From: Prevotella dentasini JCM 15908
GTDB lineage: Bacteria; Bacteroidota; Bacteroidia; Bacteroidales; Bacteroidaceae
NCBI RefSeq assembly: GCF_000614065.1
Contig: NZ_BAKG01000010.1
Span: forward strand, 1 to 64,000
Direction: 5' to 3'
Length of the DNA: 64,000 bases
Shown here: positions 38,000 to 49,271 of the stretch, piece after piece
How the letters are laid out: each line of letters begins with the position of its first letter
Numbering within the stretch: position 1 is the stretch's first letter
The notes under the pieces: model-generated
The model's input: the letters and a program-made list of their open reading frames with translations, nothing else
What the model was told of the DNA's origin: nothing
The model's database searches: none
Made by a program: the position numbers and the translations under genes

Positions 38000-38981
38000 C
38001 TACTTAGTCAGGGGAAGAAGCGTCCAAAGCGCCCTCCTGCCCAGCTTTGTGTTTGCCAATTTGCTGAAATACCTGTATTTCGGCGTGTAATTCTTCTCGG
38101 GCAACGGGAACAGCCCGCGCCGCGACAGCCGACTTAGGGCATGGTCGAGGAAAGAACGGCCGCGCGTCTGAACCATGATGTTGTAGATGTAGTCCATCGT
38201 GAGCTGGGAAACCCGCCTCCGCAGTGCCGCCTTGTCTCCGGCAGGCAGACGGTCGGCCTTCTCATGCAGGCTGACTATGATGCTTTCCATATCCATGAAG
38301 CGTCTTACCTTGGACCTTATATCTGCCTGTGCGTAATGGAATTGCTGCGGACACGGTAGTAGTAAGCCTGTGATTCCGTGGAAAAGACCCTGTCGGCACG
38401 CAGCACCAACTGTGGGGTGAACTCTTCGTCCTCATGGAGAATCCCCGGACGGAAACGCAGGTTGAGCAGAAGGGAGCGGCGGAACAGATAGCCGCAGGCA
38501 GAAGCCCTCAGGTTATGATGCCGCATAAGCTCGCTCCCCGTCAGGGGTCCCTCGTAGGAGAACCTTGTCTTGCCCTGCACCTGACTGGTCTCGCGGAACA
38601 GCACCATGTCCGCGTCTTTGTAGCGCAGCAAGTCTATGCACTGCTCGTAGGGAGGCCCTATCAGGTAATCGTCCGCATCGACGAACTGTACGAAGCTCCC
38701 CTGAGCCAGTTCTATGCCGGAGTTGCGGGCCTTGCTCAGGCCTCCGTTCTTCCTCCTGAAATAAAAGACCTCGTCGGCATAGCTCCCAGCTGTCCGAGGG
38801 GAGAAGTCTGCGAGCCGTCGTCGACTACTATGATTTCCCTCTCGTCCTCTCTCAGGCTCAGCGCAAGAATACTGGAGATACACTGCTTCAGCATCTCCGT
38901 CGGCTCGTCATAGTAAGTTATTATAAAACTTATCAACGGCTTGTTCTCGCTTTTTCTGTTGCAAACTGGCTGAGTCGTCAT
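38000..38981 (-). CDS. Family 2 glycosyltransferase, two frameshifts in this sequence
   Basis: A GT-A fold inverting glycosyltransferase. The N-terminus LISFIITYYDEPTEMLKQCI and EIIVVDDGSQTSP are in the first frame. GGLSKARNSGIELAQGSFVQ and the metal-binding FVDADDYL are in the second. A C-terminal helical part (MDMESIIVSLHEKAD) is in the third. Restoring a G/C at 38785-38787 (CTGGGAGC to CTGGGGAGC) joins QLGSYADEVFYFRRKNGG. Restoring one near 38323 (CAGATA to CAGGATA) joins ITHRQDIRSKVRRFMDM. The repaired protein has ~327 residues. It is upstream of the GT4-like gene in a probable surface-glycan operon. Confidence 0.85.
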
Positions 38982-39513
38982 GGGGCTTCAAGTTCTGTTA
39001 TATGGTAGGATGGCTGATTTGAGGGTGCCGCTATGGTTCGTCCGAAGTTGTCAGCTACAATTATGTGTCGCATGTCTGACGTACCATACTCCGCAAGCCG
39101 AAAGAATTTGCCCGGCGCGGAAAACACCTTATCTATATGCAAAAGTAATAAAAAGATTTTAGTTTTTCCAACATAAAGCCAAAAACATTCTCCTGTCATG
39201 CCGCGGTACGTTCCGGCTTCACGGCTTTACATGCCGTTACGCACGCTTTATACAGACACCAGTCCCCCTTTTCCGTTTCTCCCTGCCCACCTTATTATAA
39301 TTAAGACATATATCAATAACGCCGATATATTCTCCATGAAAAGACATGCCGACGATATGTGCCTGCCCGCCTTGTTGGTGAAAGATATTGACATCACCTC
39401 CAATATTCTGCAACCTATCCCCTTAAGTGCGGTTTATCGGTCAGCGGAAACTAACCTACTGAAAATAAAGAATATATGTATAATCACGATAAAAGCATGG
39501 CGATGGCAAGGCG
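38982..39513. other. Gene-poor region upstream of a 22-bp array
   Basis: About 530 nt between the divergent glycosyltransferase operon and pfkA. Open frames here (for example 39198-39602) have unnatural composition and I do not call them. No RNA gene or insertion sequence is recognised. Confidence 0.45.
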
Positions 39514-39557
39514 AAAGTGCCTCTTTCATGCAGCCAAAGTGCCGTTTTCGTCGGCTC
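39514..39557. repeat. Tandem array, two 22-bp units (AAA-N7-TTT type)
   Basis: Units begin at 39514 and 39536, with cores AAAGTGCCTCTTT and AAAGTGCCGTTTT. These are the same family as the arrays at 19497, 32379 and 57890. The array lies about 280 nt before the pfkA -7 box. Confidence 0.8.
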
Positions 39558-39835
39558 GCCAAGCCCGTATCGCGGAATGGCAGGGGCTTGGCAGAAGTTT
39601 AGACTGGCAAGCCCCATGAAATTAGTTTACCAAATACCTCTCCCTATAAGCCTGATTCCTGAATGAAGTAAGACGCCCGTATGCTTGCCGGGCAGATGCT
39701 ATGACAGGCTGACGGGAGTGCCAACAAATCGGCATTGACTTCCACTTTGAAAGAGGTTTCTATCCTTTATTACTATTAAATCAACTTAAACAATAAAAAA
39801 ACAGCTTGGTTCTTTGTTTATAAGTATTTATTTGC

Positions 39836-39843
39836 TAACTTTG
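39836..39843 (+). promoter_or_regulatory. -7 box of pfkA
   Basis: TAACTTTG, with TTTG about 20 nt upstream as a -33 candidate; 45 nt before the start. Confidence 0.55.
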
Positions 39844-39888
39844 TAGCAACTTTTTGAAAAGGACAATAAAACCGTATCTATACATAGT

Positions 39889-42481
<2,593 letters not shown>

Positions 42482-42509
42482 GTCTGAATCATAATAAATC
42501 AATATATCA

Positions 42510-42749
42510 ATGCTTACTCTGAGAATCGTATCACCTGAAAAGGTAATGTTTACAGGAGAAGTAGACTGTGTACTCGTTCCCGGTGAGAAGGGTCAGTTTG
42601 AAATTCTTTCCAACCATGCTGCCATCATCTCCACGTTGGTGGCAGGGAAGGTTGAGTACGGTGTCGGAGGCGAGAAGAAATCTTTTCAGATTCATAGTGG
42701 ATTTGTTGAGGTGAAGAAAAATGAAGTCAGTCTCTGTGTTGAACTCTGA
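42510..42749 (+). CDS. atpC: ATP synthase F1 subunit epsilon (short form)
   Basis: Epsilon subunit of the central stalk. Only the N-terminal beta-sandwich is present (LRIVSPEKVMFTGEVDCVLV, GQFEILSNHAAIISTLVAGK, SGFVEVKKNEVSLCVE). At 79 residues it lacks the C-terminal helical hairpin that inhibits ATP hydrolysis in E. coli, as is usual in this phylum. It is 28 nt after atpD. Confidence 0.93.
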   Translation: MLTLRIVSPEKVMFTGEVDCVLVPGEKGQFEILSNHAAIISTLVAGKVEYGVGGEKKSFQIHSGFVEVKKNEVSLCVEL

Positions 42750-42788
42750 TTGAATATCGAAAACAGCGAAAGAGCATAGAAATGAAGT

Positions 42789-43190
42789 ATGGACAATATT
42801 GACAGAATTACACGCAAGTATACAAGGTTGTCGCTATGGATAATTGCAGGCATAACCTTGTTGGGCTTATTGTTAGTCCAGTTGTTTGTGCGTATTTCTT
42901 TCGTCAACATCTTGGCTATCAGTGCTGTTTATTCTTTGATAACAAGTTTTCTTTATGGGCTTGCTTGGAAGTATATAGCACAACGTTCTCCCAATGTACT
43001 CGGAAAGTTCTATTTGGGAGCCTCTGGGTTGCGAATGTTGTTGGCATTTTGCGTAATCCTGTTGTACGTTATGGTAGTAAAAGACAGAAACAACGTTGTT
43101 CACTTCTCTATAGTATTCATGCTGTATTACTTAGCTATGCTTTTCTTTGATACATTTTACTTCTCGCACATTGAGAAAAAAAGAACATAA
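42789..43190 (+). CDS. AtpI-like membrane protein in the ATP synthase operon
   Basis: A 133-residue protein with four hydrophobic helices (LSLWIIAGITLLGLLLVQLF, SFVNILAISAVYSLITSFLY, MLLAFCVILLYVMVV, FSIVFMLYYLAMLFFDTFYF). It lies between atpC and atpB, where other bacteria have AtpI, a helper for c-ring assembly. Sequence resemblance to AtpI is not evident by eye, so the role is inferred from position and topology. Confidence 0.75.
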   Translation: MDNIDRITRKYTRLSLWIIAGITLLGLLLVQLFVRISFVNILAISAVYSLITSFLYGLAWKYIAQRSPNVLGKFYLGASGLRMLLAFCVILLYVMVVKDRNNVVHFSIVFMLYYLAMLFFDTFYFSHIEKKRT

Positions 43191-43201
43191 AAGATTAGAA
43201 G

Positions 43202-44302
43202 ATGAAATATTTCAGACAATTGCTCTGCGCTTTACTCTTTGCTTTTTTAGCATTGCCTGCAGCATCTATGGCCCATGAGAAAGGCAATGGATTAGATTTG
43301 CAAAGTGTCTTGTGGGGGCATATCAAGGATTCTTATGAATGGCACGTTACCAATATCGGCGATACCCCAGTCATAATAGATTTGCCTGTAATTGTCAAGA
43401 CATCTACCGGATGGTATACCGGATGGGGTTCGGACTTTGAGGAAGAATCTTTGGCAACAGGAGCACACAAAGGCTATCGTCCATGCAAGAAATCGTCTTC
43501 TTTGTTCATTGCAACAGTGGGCAACTATGAGCGGCGTATTGTTGAAATCTTGCCTGACGGGAAAGAGGTACGCCCCTTTGACCTCTCTATAACGAAGACC
43601 GTCTGTGTCTTGTTCATAGATGCTATCATTTTGTTGCTTTGTATCTTGCTTCCTGCACGTTGGTGCAAGAGGCATAGGATTGACGACCCTGCCCCAAAAG
43701 GTTTTACAGGTCTCATGCACATGTTTATCATGTATGTCTATGATGACGTGATTAAGCCAACGTTGGGAAAAGAATCCGACAAGTATGCTCCGTATCTTCT
43801 TACGTGCTTCTTTTTCATATTCATTGCAAACATCATGGGAATTATGCCATTCCCCCCGGGTGGTGGGAACCTTACGGGTAACATAGCCTGTACATTTTTC
43901 CTTGCCGTTTGTACATTCCTCGTAACAAACTTTACGGGTACGAAGCACTATTGGAAAGACATATTCTGGCCAGATGTTCCTACTTGGTTGAAAGTTCCTG
44001 TACCTCTGATGCCTGTTATAGAGATATTCGGTATCTTTACAAAGCCGTTTGCCCTGATGGTTCGACTTTTTGCCAATATGATGGCAGGACATGCCATAGC
44101 CTTGGCATTGACCTGTATCATCTTTATTATGGCTACTATGGGAGCCGTATTGGCATCTACCATGACAGCAGTGAGTGTCGGAATGAGCGTATTCATGATG
44201 CTGTTAGAGGTGTTGGTAAGTTTCATTCAGGCATTGGTATTCACTATGTTGAGTGCTGTCTTCATTTCGCTTGCCCATGTACATGAACCCAGTGAGGCCT
44301 AA
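43202..44302 (+). CDS. atpB: ATP synthase Fo subunit a
   Basis: Membrane stator subunit carrying the proton half-channels. It begins with a signal-like segment (LLCALLFAFLALPAASMA) and a ~130-residue extracytoplasmic domain, as in Bacteroidetes a subunits. Transmembrane helices follow, including FFFIFIANIMGIMPFPPGGG. The essential arginine is in FALMVRLFANMMAGH, and the final helix contains EVLVSFIQALVFTMLSAVFI. At 366 residues it is longer than the E. coli protein (271) because of the N-terminal domain. Confidence 0.94.
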   Translation: MKYFRQLLCALLFAFLALPAASMAHEKGNGLDLQSVLWGHIKDSYEWHVTNIGDTPVIIDLPVIVKTSTGWYTGWGSDFEEESLATGAHKGYRPCKKSSSLFIATVGNYERRIVEILPDGKEVRPFDLSITKTVCVLFIDAIILLLCILLPARWCKRHRIDDPAPKGFTGLMHMFIMYVYDDVIKPTLGKESDKYAPYLLTCFFFIFIANIMGIMPFPPGGGNLTGNIACTFFLAVCTFLVTNFTGTKHYWKDIFWPDVPTWLKVPVPLMPVIEIFGIFTKPFALMVRLFANMMAGHAIALALTCIIFIMATMGAVLASTMTAVSVGMSVFMMLLEVLVSFIQALVFTMLSAVFISLAHVHEPSEA

Positions 44303-44363
44303 AACACCTATAGACATAAAAATAGAAATATCATAAAATAATTAATAATTAAAAGTTAAAACT

Positions 44364-44603
44364 ATGTTGACATCATTGTTATTAGCAGCAGAAACTGCAA
44401 AGTTAGGCGCCGCAATCGGTGCAAGTATCGCAGCCGTAGGCGCAGGTCTTGGTATTGGCCGTATTGGTGGTCAGGCTATGGATGCCATGGCTCGTCAGCC
44501 GGAAAAGATTGGCGACCTTCGCTCCTCCATGATTATCGCTGCTGCCCTTGTTGAGGGTGTTGCTTTCTTTGCTGCCATCATCGCTCTTCTTTGTGTATTC
44601 TAA
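44364..44603 (+). CDS. atpE: ATP synthase Fo subunit c
   Basis: Proteolipid of the rotor ring, 79 residues, two helices joined by the polar loop ARQPEK. The Gly-rich first helix AAIGASIAAVGAGLGIGRIG is typical. The ion-binding glutamate is in AALVEGVAFFAAI. There is no Ser/Thr after the glutamate, as a sodium site would require, so proton coupling is expected. Confidence 0.95.
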   Translation: MLTSLLLAAETAKLGAAIGASIAAVGAGLGIGRIGGQAMDAMARQPEKIGDLRSSMIIAAALVEGVAFFAAIIALLCVF

Positions 44604-44663
44604 GCAGAATGCACAAAGGGTGAGTGAATATAAATAGAACAAAGAAAAGTAATTTAGCAGCTT

Positions 44664-45176
44664 ATGTCATTATTATTGCCAGATAGCGGCTTGTTGTTTT
44701 GGATGACGTTAGTCTTTCTTGTCGTCTTCTTGATTTTGTGGAAATATGGTTTTCCCTCTATCATCAAGATGGTAAACGACCGAAAGGCATATATAGACGA
44801 AAGTCTCCGAAAAGCTGGCGAAGCCAGTGAAAAGCTAGCCAATATCGAGAAAGAAGGCGAAGCCCTGCTTCGTACTGCTCGCGAAAAGCAGGCAACCATC
44901 TTGAGAGAGGCTTCAGAGACTCGCAATGCTATAGTCGAAAAAGCCCAAGCTCAGGCTCACGAAGAAAGTGCTCGTATTCTTGCTGATGCAAAAGTAGAGA
45001 TTGAAAGTGAAAAGCAGGCTGCCATTCGTGAAATCCGCACACAGGTAGCAGACTTGTCTGTACAGATAGCAGAGAAGATTCTACGCCAAAAACTTTCAAG
45101 TGAGGATATGCAGAAAAATCTTATTGACAGATTGCTGGATGAAGTTACTTCTGCCAAACAGAGTGACCGTAAATAG
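44664..45176 (+). CDS. atpF: ATP synthase Fo subunit b
   Basis: Peripheral-stalk subunit of 170 residues. One N-terminal transmembrane helix (FWMTLVFLVVFLILWKYGFP) is followed by a long charged coiled coil (AREKQATILREASETRNAIV, AQAHEESARILADAKVEIES). It ends with AEKILRQKLSSEDMQKNLID. It lies 60 nt after atpE and 7 nt before atpH. Confidence 0.95.
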   Translation: MSLLLPDSGLLFWMTLVFLVVFLILWKYGFPSIIKMVNDRKAYIDESLRKAGEASEKLANIEKEGEALLRTAREKQATILREASETRNAIVEKAQAQAHEESARILADAKVEIESEKQAAIREIRTQVADLSVQIAEKILRQKLSSEDMQKNLIDRLLDEVTSAKQSDRK

Positions 45177-45183
45177 ATAGCTT

Positions 45184-45720
45184 ATGGACTTAGGTGTAAT
45201 ATCTGTTCGCTATGCTCGGGCACTTCTAAAAAGTGCAATGGAGCAGAAAACGGAAGATCAGGTATATAGAGACATGCAAACACTTGCAGAAAGCTATATC
45301 GAAGTGCCTGATTTGCGGTCTGCCATAGCCAACCCTATGCTGCCGAAAGACAGGAAAGAGGAGTTGTTGGCTACTGCCTGTGGTATCAGTTCAACAGAAC
45401 TCACCAAGAAGTTTTTAGGGCTTGTGCTTCAGGAAGGTAGGGGAAACGCCCTGCAATTCATGGCAGCCTCTTATCTAATGCTTTACCGCAAGCAGAAGAA
45501 TATCATCCGGGGCAAACTGACTACAGCCGCTCCAGTCTCTCCTCAAACGCAAGAGAGAATGAAGGCTGTTGTCCAGACAAAGAGTCAAGGAACTGTAGAG
45601 TTTAATACCGAGGTTGATCCTGAAATTATCGGAGGGTTCATTCTGGAGTATGATACCTACAAGATGGATGTTAGCGTCAAGTCTAAATTGAATGCCATCC
45701 TCACACAATTAACGAAATAA
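45184..45720 (+). CDS. atpH: ATP synthase F1 subunit delta
   Basis: Delta subunit joining F1 to the peripheral stalk, 178 residues. The helical N-terminal domain begins ISVRYARALLKSAMEQ. The conserved C-terminal segment is DPEIIGGFILEYDTYKMDVS followed by SKLNAILTQL. It lies between atpF and atpA, 12 nt before the latter. Confidence 0.95.
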   Translation: MDLGVISVRYARALLKSAMEQKTEDQVYRDMQTLAESYIEVPDLRSAIANPMLPKDRKEELLATACGISSTELTKKFLGLVLQEGRGNALQFMAASYLMLYRKQKNIIRGKLTTAAPVSPQTQERMKAVVQTKSQGTVEFNTEVDPEIIGGFILEYDTYKMDVSVKSKLNAILTQLTK

Positions 45721-45732
45721 AAAAAGTAATAC

Positions 45733-47315
45733 ATGTCTGAAAGAATAAAACCAAGTGAAGTGTCAGAGGTCTTACTTCGCGAACTAAAAGGCATAAACTC
45801 GGAGGAGAAGTTTGACGAAGTGGGCACCGTACTGACCATTAGCGATGGTGTTGCTCGCATTTATGGACTTCGCAATGCCGAGGCCAATGAGCTTTTGGAG
45901 TTTGAGAATGGCACGATGGCCATTGTGATGAACTTGGAGGAGGACAATGTCGGTTGTATTCTTCTTGGTCCTACAGCAGGTATCAAGGAAGGTCAGAGTG
46001 TGAAGCGCACCCATCGTATTGCATCCATCCGGGTTAACGATAACTTTTTAGGACGCGTCGTCAATCCTCTTGGTGAAGCTATTGATGGCAAAGGCGACAT
46101 TGATTTGTCTGACGCATTTGAGATGCCGCTTGACCGCAAAGCTCCCGGTGTGATTTATCGTCAGCCAGTAAAGGAACCATTACAGACAGGCTTGAAGGCC
46201 GTTGACTCAATGATTCCTATTGGACGTGGTCAACGTGAGTTGATTATCGGCGACCGGCAAACCGGCAAGACTGCCATTGCAGTAGATACCATCATCAATC
46301 AAAAAAGTTTTTACGAACAAGGGAAGCCTGTTTACTGCATCTATGTTGCTATCGGACAGAAGGCATCTACGGTTGCCAATCTTGTTCAAACTTTGAAAGA
46401 GCATGGTGCCCTGCCCTATACAATTATTGTTAGTGCAACAGCTGCCGACCCTGCCGCTATGCAGTATTATGCTCCTTTTGCAGGAGCTGCCATTGGCGAA
46501 TACTTCCGCGATCGCGGCATGTCAGCCTTGTGGTTTACGACGACTTGTCCAAACAGGCTGTCGCCTATCGCGAAGTCTCCCTGATTCTACGTCGTCCATC
46601 AGGACGTGAAGCATATCCCGGAGATGTATTCTACCTCCATTCCCGCTTATTGGAGAGAGCAGCACGCATCAACGATCAGCAGGAGATTGCCGAGCAAATG
46701 AATGACCTGCCTGAATGTATGAAAGGTAAAGTAAGAGGTGGCGGCTCTCTGACTGCACTTCCGATTATTGAAACACAGGCAGGAGACGTTTCCGCATACA
46801 TTCCGACCAATGTAATTTCGATTACCGATGGCCAGATTTATCTTGAGACAGACCTGTTCAATCAGGGTTTCCGGCCGGCTATCAACGTTGGTATTTCCGT
46901 ATCACGTGTAGGCGGTTCTGCCCAAGTCAAGAGTATGAAGAAAGTAGCAGGTACTCTTAAGATTGATATGGCACAGTATCGTGAGTTGGAAGCCTTCTCC
47001 AAATTCTCTTCAGATATGGATAAGGTTACAGCCATGACACTTGACCGTGGACGCAAGAACAATCAGCTGCTTATCCAGCAACAATACACCCCGATGCCTG
47101 TGGGCGAACAGATTGCCATCTTGTATTGTGGTGTGAATGGATTAATGTCCGCAGTTCCAGTAGAGCGCATCAGAGAATGTCAGAATCAGTTCCTTGAAAG
47201 CATGCGTTCAAGCCATGCAGATATCATTACCAACCTCAGTTCAGGAAAGCTCCTTGATGGAGACGTGAAGGTAATAGAGGAAGTGATGAGTAACATATCC
47301 GGTCAATTCAAATAA
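45733..47315 (+). CDS. atpA: ATP synthase F1 subunit alpha, frameshifted in this sequence
   Basis: Regulatory nucleotide-binding alpha subunit. The first frame has [19 protein letters not shown], the Walker A motif [14 protein letters not shown] and [17 protein letters not shown]. The second frame continues [39 protein letters not shown] and [20 protein letters not shown]. The break near 46530 is repaired by one G (TTGTGG to TTGGTGG), giving [19 protein letters not shown] and 527 residues. This is probably a sequencing error, as the same operon shows an identical type of break in atpD. Confidence 0.95.
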
Positions 47316-47327
47316 TCACAATCAACA

Positions 47328-48302
47328 ATGCCATCTCTAAAGGAAATAAAAACTCGTATAGCCAGTGTCAACAGCACGCGTAAAATTACCAGTGCTATGA
47401 AAATGGTTGCATCGAGTAAACTCCATCACGCACAGGTAGCCATTGAGAACATGCTTCCATATGAACACATGTTGGAGCATATCTTAAAGACTTTTTTGGT
47501 CTCTACCCCTGACACGGATACCCCGTACGACGTAGTTCGACCTGTCAGAAAGGTTGCATTAATCGTCTTTTCTTCCAATAGCTCTCTATGTGGCGGCTTC
47601 AATGCCAACATCATCAAGATGATGCAGAATACCCTTGAGGACTATTACTCCAAAGGACTGACCAAGGACGACATTCTTGTATATCCGATAGGCAGGAAGA
47701 TAGCAGAGAAAGTGGCAAAGATGGGACTGAAGAGCATTGGCCGGTATCCAGATTTGGCAGATAAGCCAAATTCGGAAACATGCAGACAGATTGCCAGTGA
47801 AGTTGAACAAAAATGGCTTTCAGGAGAAGTTGACAAAGTAGAATTGATTTACCATCACTTCAAGAGTGCCGGTAGTCAGATTCTTACCCGCAAGACTTTC
47901 CTGCCAATAGACTTGGAAGCAGAGCTGTATGCCGACAACGAGCGTGATCTCTCGTCCAATATAGCTACTCAGAAAGCACAGCAATACTTGAAGGAACATG
48001 GGAAGAGTTCATCTTCTAAACCCAAGGAGAATGTTGTTCCGCTGAATGACAATTTCATTGTCGAGCCAGACTTGAAAACCGTATTGACGTCGTTGGTGCC
48101 CAAGCAGCTGCATCTAATGGTATATACATCTCTTTTAGACAGCAACGCCTCTGAACATGCAGCCCGCATGGTAGCCATGCAAACGGCAACTGACAATGCT
48201 GATGACCTGTTACGCAGTCTGAACTTGCAGTACAACAAGTCCCGACAAGCTGCCATTACCTCAGAATTGCTTGACATTGTGGGAGGTTCCGTCAATAGTT
48301 AA
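47328..48302 (+). CDS. atpG: ATP synthase F1 subunit gamma
   Basis: Central-stalk rotor subunit of 324 residues. N- and C-terminal helices forming the coiled coil are clear: SLKEIKTRIASVNSTRKITS with AMKMVASSKLHHAQ, and ASEHAARMVAMQTATDNADD with YNKSRQAAITSELLDIVGG. The middle domain includes SSNSSLCGGFNANII. It is longer than the E. coli protein (287) because of an insertion around 220-245 (KSSSSKPKENV). Last gene of the operon, followed by a strong terminator. Confidence 0.95.
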   Translation: MPSLKEIKTRIASVNSTRKITSAMKMVASSKLHHAQVAIENMLPYEHMLEHILKTFLVSTPDTDTPYDVVRPVRKVALIVFSSNSSLCGGFNANIIKMMQNTLEDYYSKGLTKDDILVYPIGRKIAEKVAKMGLKSIGRYPDLADKPNSETCRQIASEVEQKWLSGEVDKVELIYHHFKSAGSQILTRKTFLPIDLEAELYADNERDLSSNIATQKAQQYLKEHGKSSSSKPKENVVPLNDNFIVEPDLKTVLTSLVPKQLHLMVYTSLLDSNASEHAARMVAMQTATDNADDLLRSLNLQYNKSRQAAITSELLDIVGGSVNS

Positions 48303-48320
48303 GTGCTCTGATATGATGCA

Positions 48321-48360
48321 AAAGAAGCCCGGCAGGAGTAGCTCCTGCCGGGTTTCTTTT
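48321..48360 (+). terminator. Terminator of the ATP synthase operon
   Basis: GCCCGGCAGGAG and CTCCTGCCGGGT form a GC-rich stem flanked by AAAGAA and TTTCTTTT. Confidence 0.9.
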
Positions 48361-48450
48361 ATTACGACAACCGGCTGATTACGTGGAGAAAATAATACTT
48401 CGTGTTGAAACTTTTTCAACTTTATATTTGGTATATTTTGGGAATATCAT

Positions 48451-48458
48451 TAATTTTG
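48451..48458 (+). promoter_or_regulatory. -7 box of the Fur-family gene
   Basis: TAATTTTG, 27 nt before the ATG at 48486. Further TTTG elements lie upstream in an AT-rich stretch. Confidence 0.5.
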
Positions 48459-48485
48459 CAATATAAATAAATGACAGTACAATAA

Positions 48486-48935
48486 ATGAAGTTTGATCCC
48501 GCATATAAAAAACTGATGGAATGTGGCATTCGTCCATCCGTACAGCGGTTGGAAATTATGAGATACCTCCAAACGCATTTCACTCATCCCACTGTGGATG
48601 AAATCTATATGGGACTAAAGGAAAGGATACCTACCGTCAGCCGCACCACGGTATATAATACTCTGAGAATGTTTTCGGAGAAAAATGCTGCGCTGATGAT
48701 AACCATAGACGAACATCGCGTATGCTATGATGGAAATACAACCCCACATGCACACTTTTTCTGTAGGAAATGTGAAAAAATATATGACTTGATGGATATA
48801 AAACCATCAAGAGAATATTGCAAAGATATAAAGGGATTTGTCGTTGAAGATGCACAGCTCTACTATAGAGGCGTGTGTCCCAACTGCCAAAAAGAAGCAG
48901 AGGCAAGATTTGTTGCAGGCGAAGTAATAAATTAG
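48486..48935 (+). CDS. Fur family transcriptional regulator (PerR-like)
   Basis: A 149-residue metalloregulator. The winged-helix part has GIRPSVQRLEIMRYLQTHFT, HPTVDEIYMGLKERIPTVS and RTTVYNTLRMFSEK. The dimerisation domain shows HAHFFCRKCEKIYD and a second CPNC pair, the structural zinc site. The layout fits PerR (peroxide sensing) better than iron-sensing Fur, but the two cannot be separated with certainty. The adjacent pyruvate:ferredoxin oxidoreductase is an oxygen-sensitive enzyme, consistent with redox regulation though not proof. Confidence 0.9.
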   Translation: MKFDPAYKKLMECGIRPSVQRLEIMRYLQTHFTHPTVDEIYMGLKERIPTVSRTTVYNTLRMFSEKNAALMITIDEHRVCYDGNTTPHAHFFCRKCEKIYDLMDIKPSREYCKDIKGFVVEDAQLYYRGVCPNCQKEAEARFVAGEVIN

Positions 48936-49105
48936 CAACAAACAGCTGCATGACAAAGATGTAAGAGATTGTCAGATTTGCATGCTTTGCCATAGTTTGC
49001 TTGGTTTTTAGCTTTGCGCCTCTGTCTTGATGCTTTTCCATCCGTCAGGGTGAGGGGATTTCCTTGCCGGTTGGCATATCTTCAGGCTTTCACGGGCAAA
49101 TACAC

Positions 49106-49130
49106 AAAAATATGACGTCATATTTTTGCA
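49106..49130. repeat. 22-bp perfect palindrome, second copy
   Basis: The half-site AAAAATATGAC is followed by its reverse complement and then GCA, identical over 25 nt to 36672-36696. It lies between the convergent Fur-family and PFOR genes. Nothing else is recognised in 48936-49204. Confidence 0.85.
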
Positions 49131-49204
49131 CTTCGATTTGGAAAGTACAGCCCGAAATAATGTTTTTTGAGAGGATAGTAATAAAAACGCATGCTCTCAT
49201 GGCA

Positions 49205-49237
49205 AAAGAGGTTTCTCCATAACGGAGAAACCTCTTT
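49205..49237 (-). terminator. Terminator of the PFOR gene
   Basis: AAAGAGGTTTCTCC and GGAGAAACCTCTTT form a perfect 14-bp stem with a 5-nt loop, 35 nt past the stop at 49272. Confidence 0.85.
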
Positions 49238-49271
49238 AAAAATGTTCTATAAACTGCTATTTGCCCGGAAT

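Noticed and set aside
39198-39602. 134-codon open frame upstream of pfkA
   Set aside because: Composition is unlike neighbouring proteins, no start signal is seen, and it runs through the 22-bp array at 39514.
44364-44603. Sodium-driven ATP synthase
   Set aside because: The c-subunit glutamate is followed by Gly-Val (VEGVAFF) rather than the Ser/Thr ligand needed for Na+.
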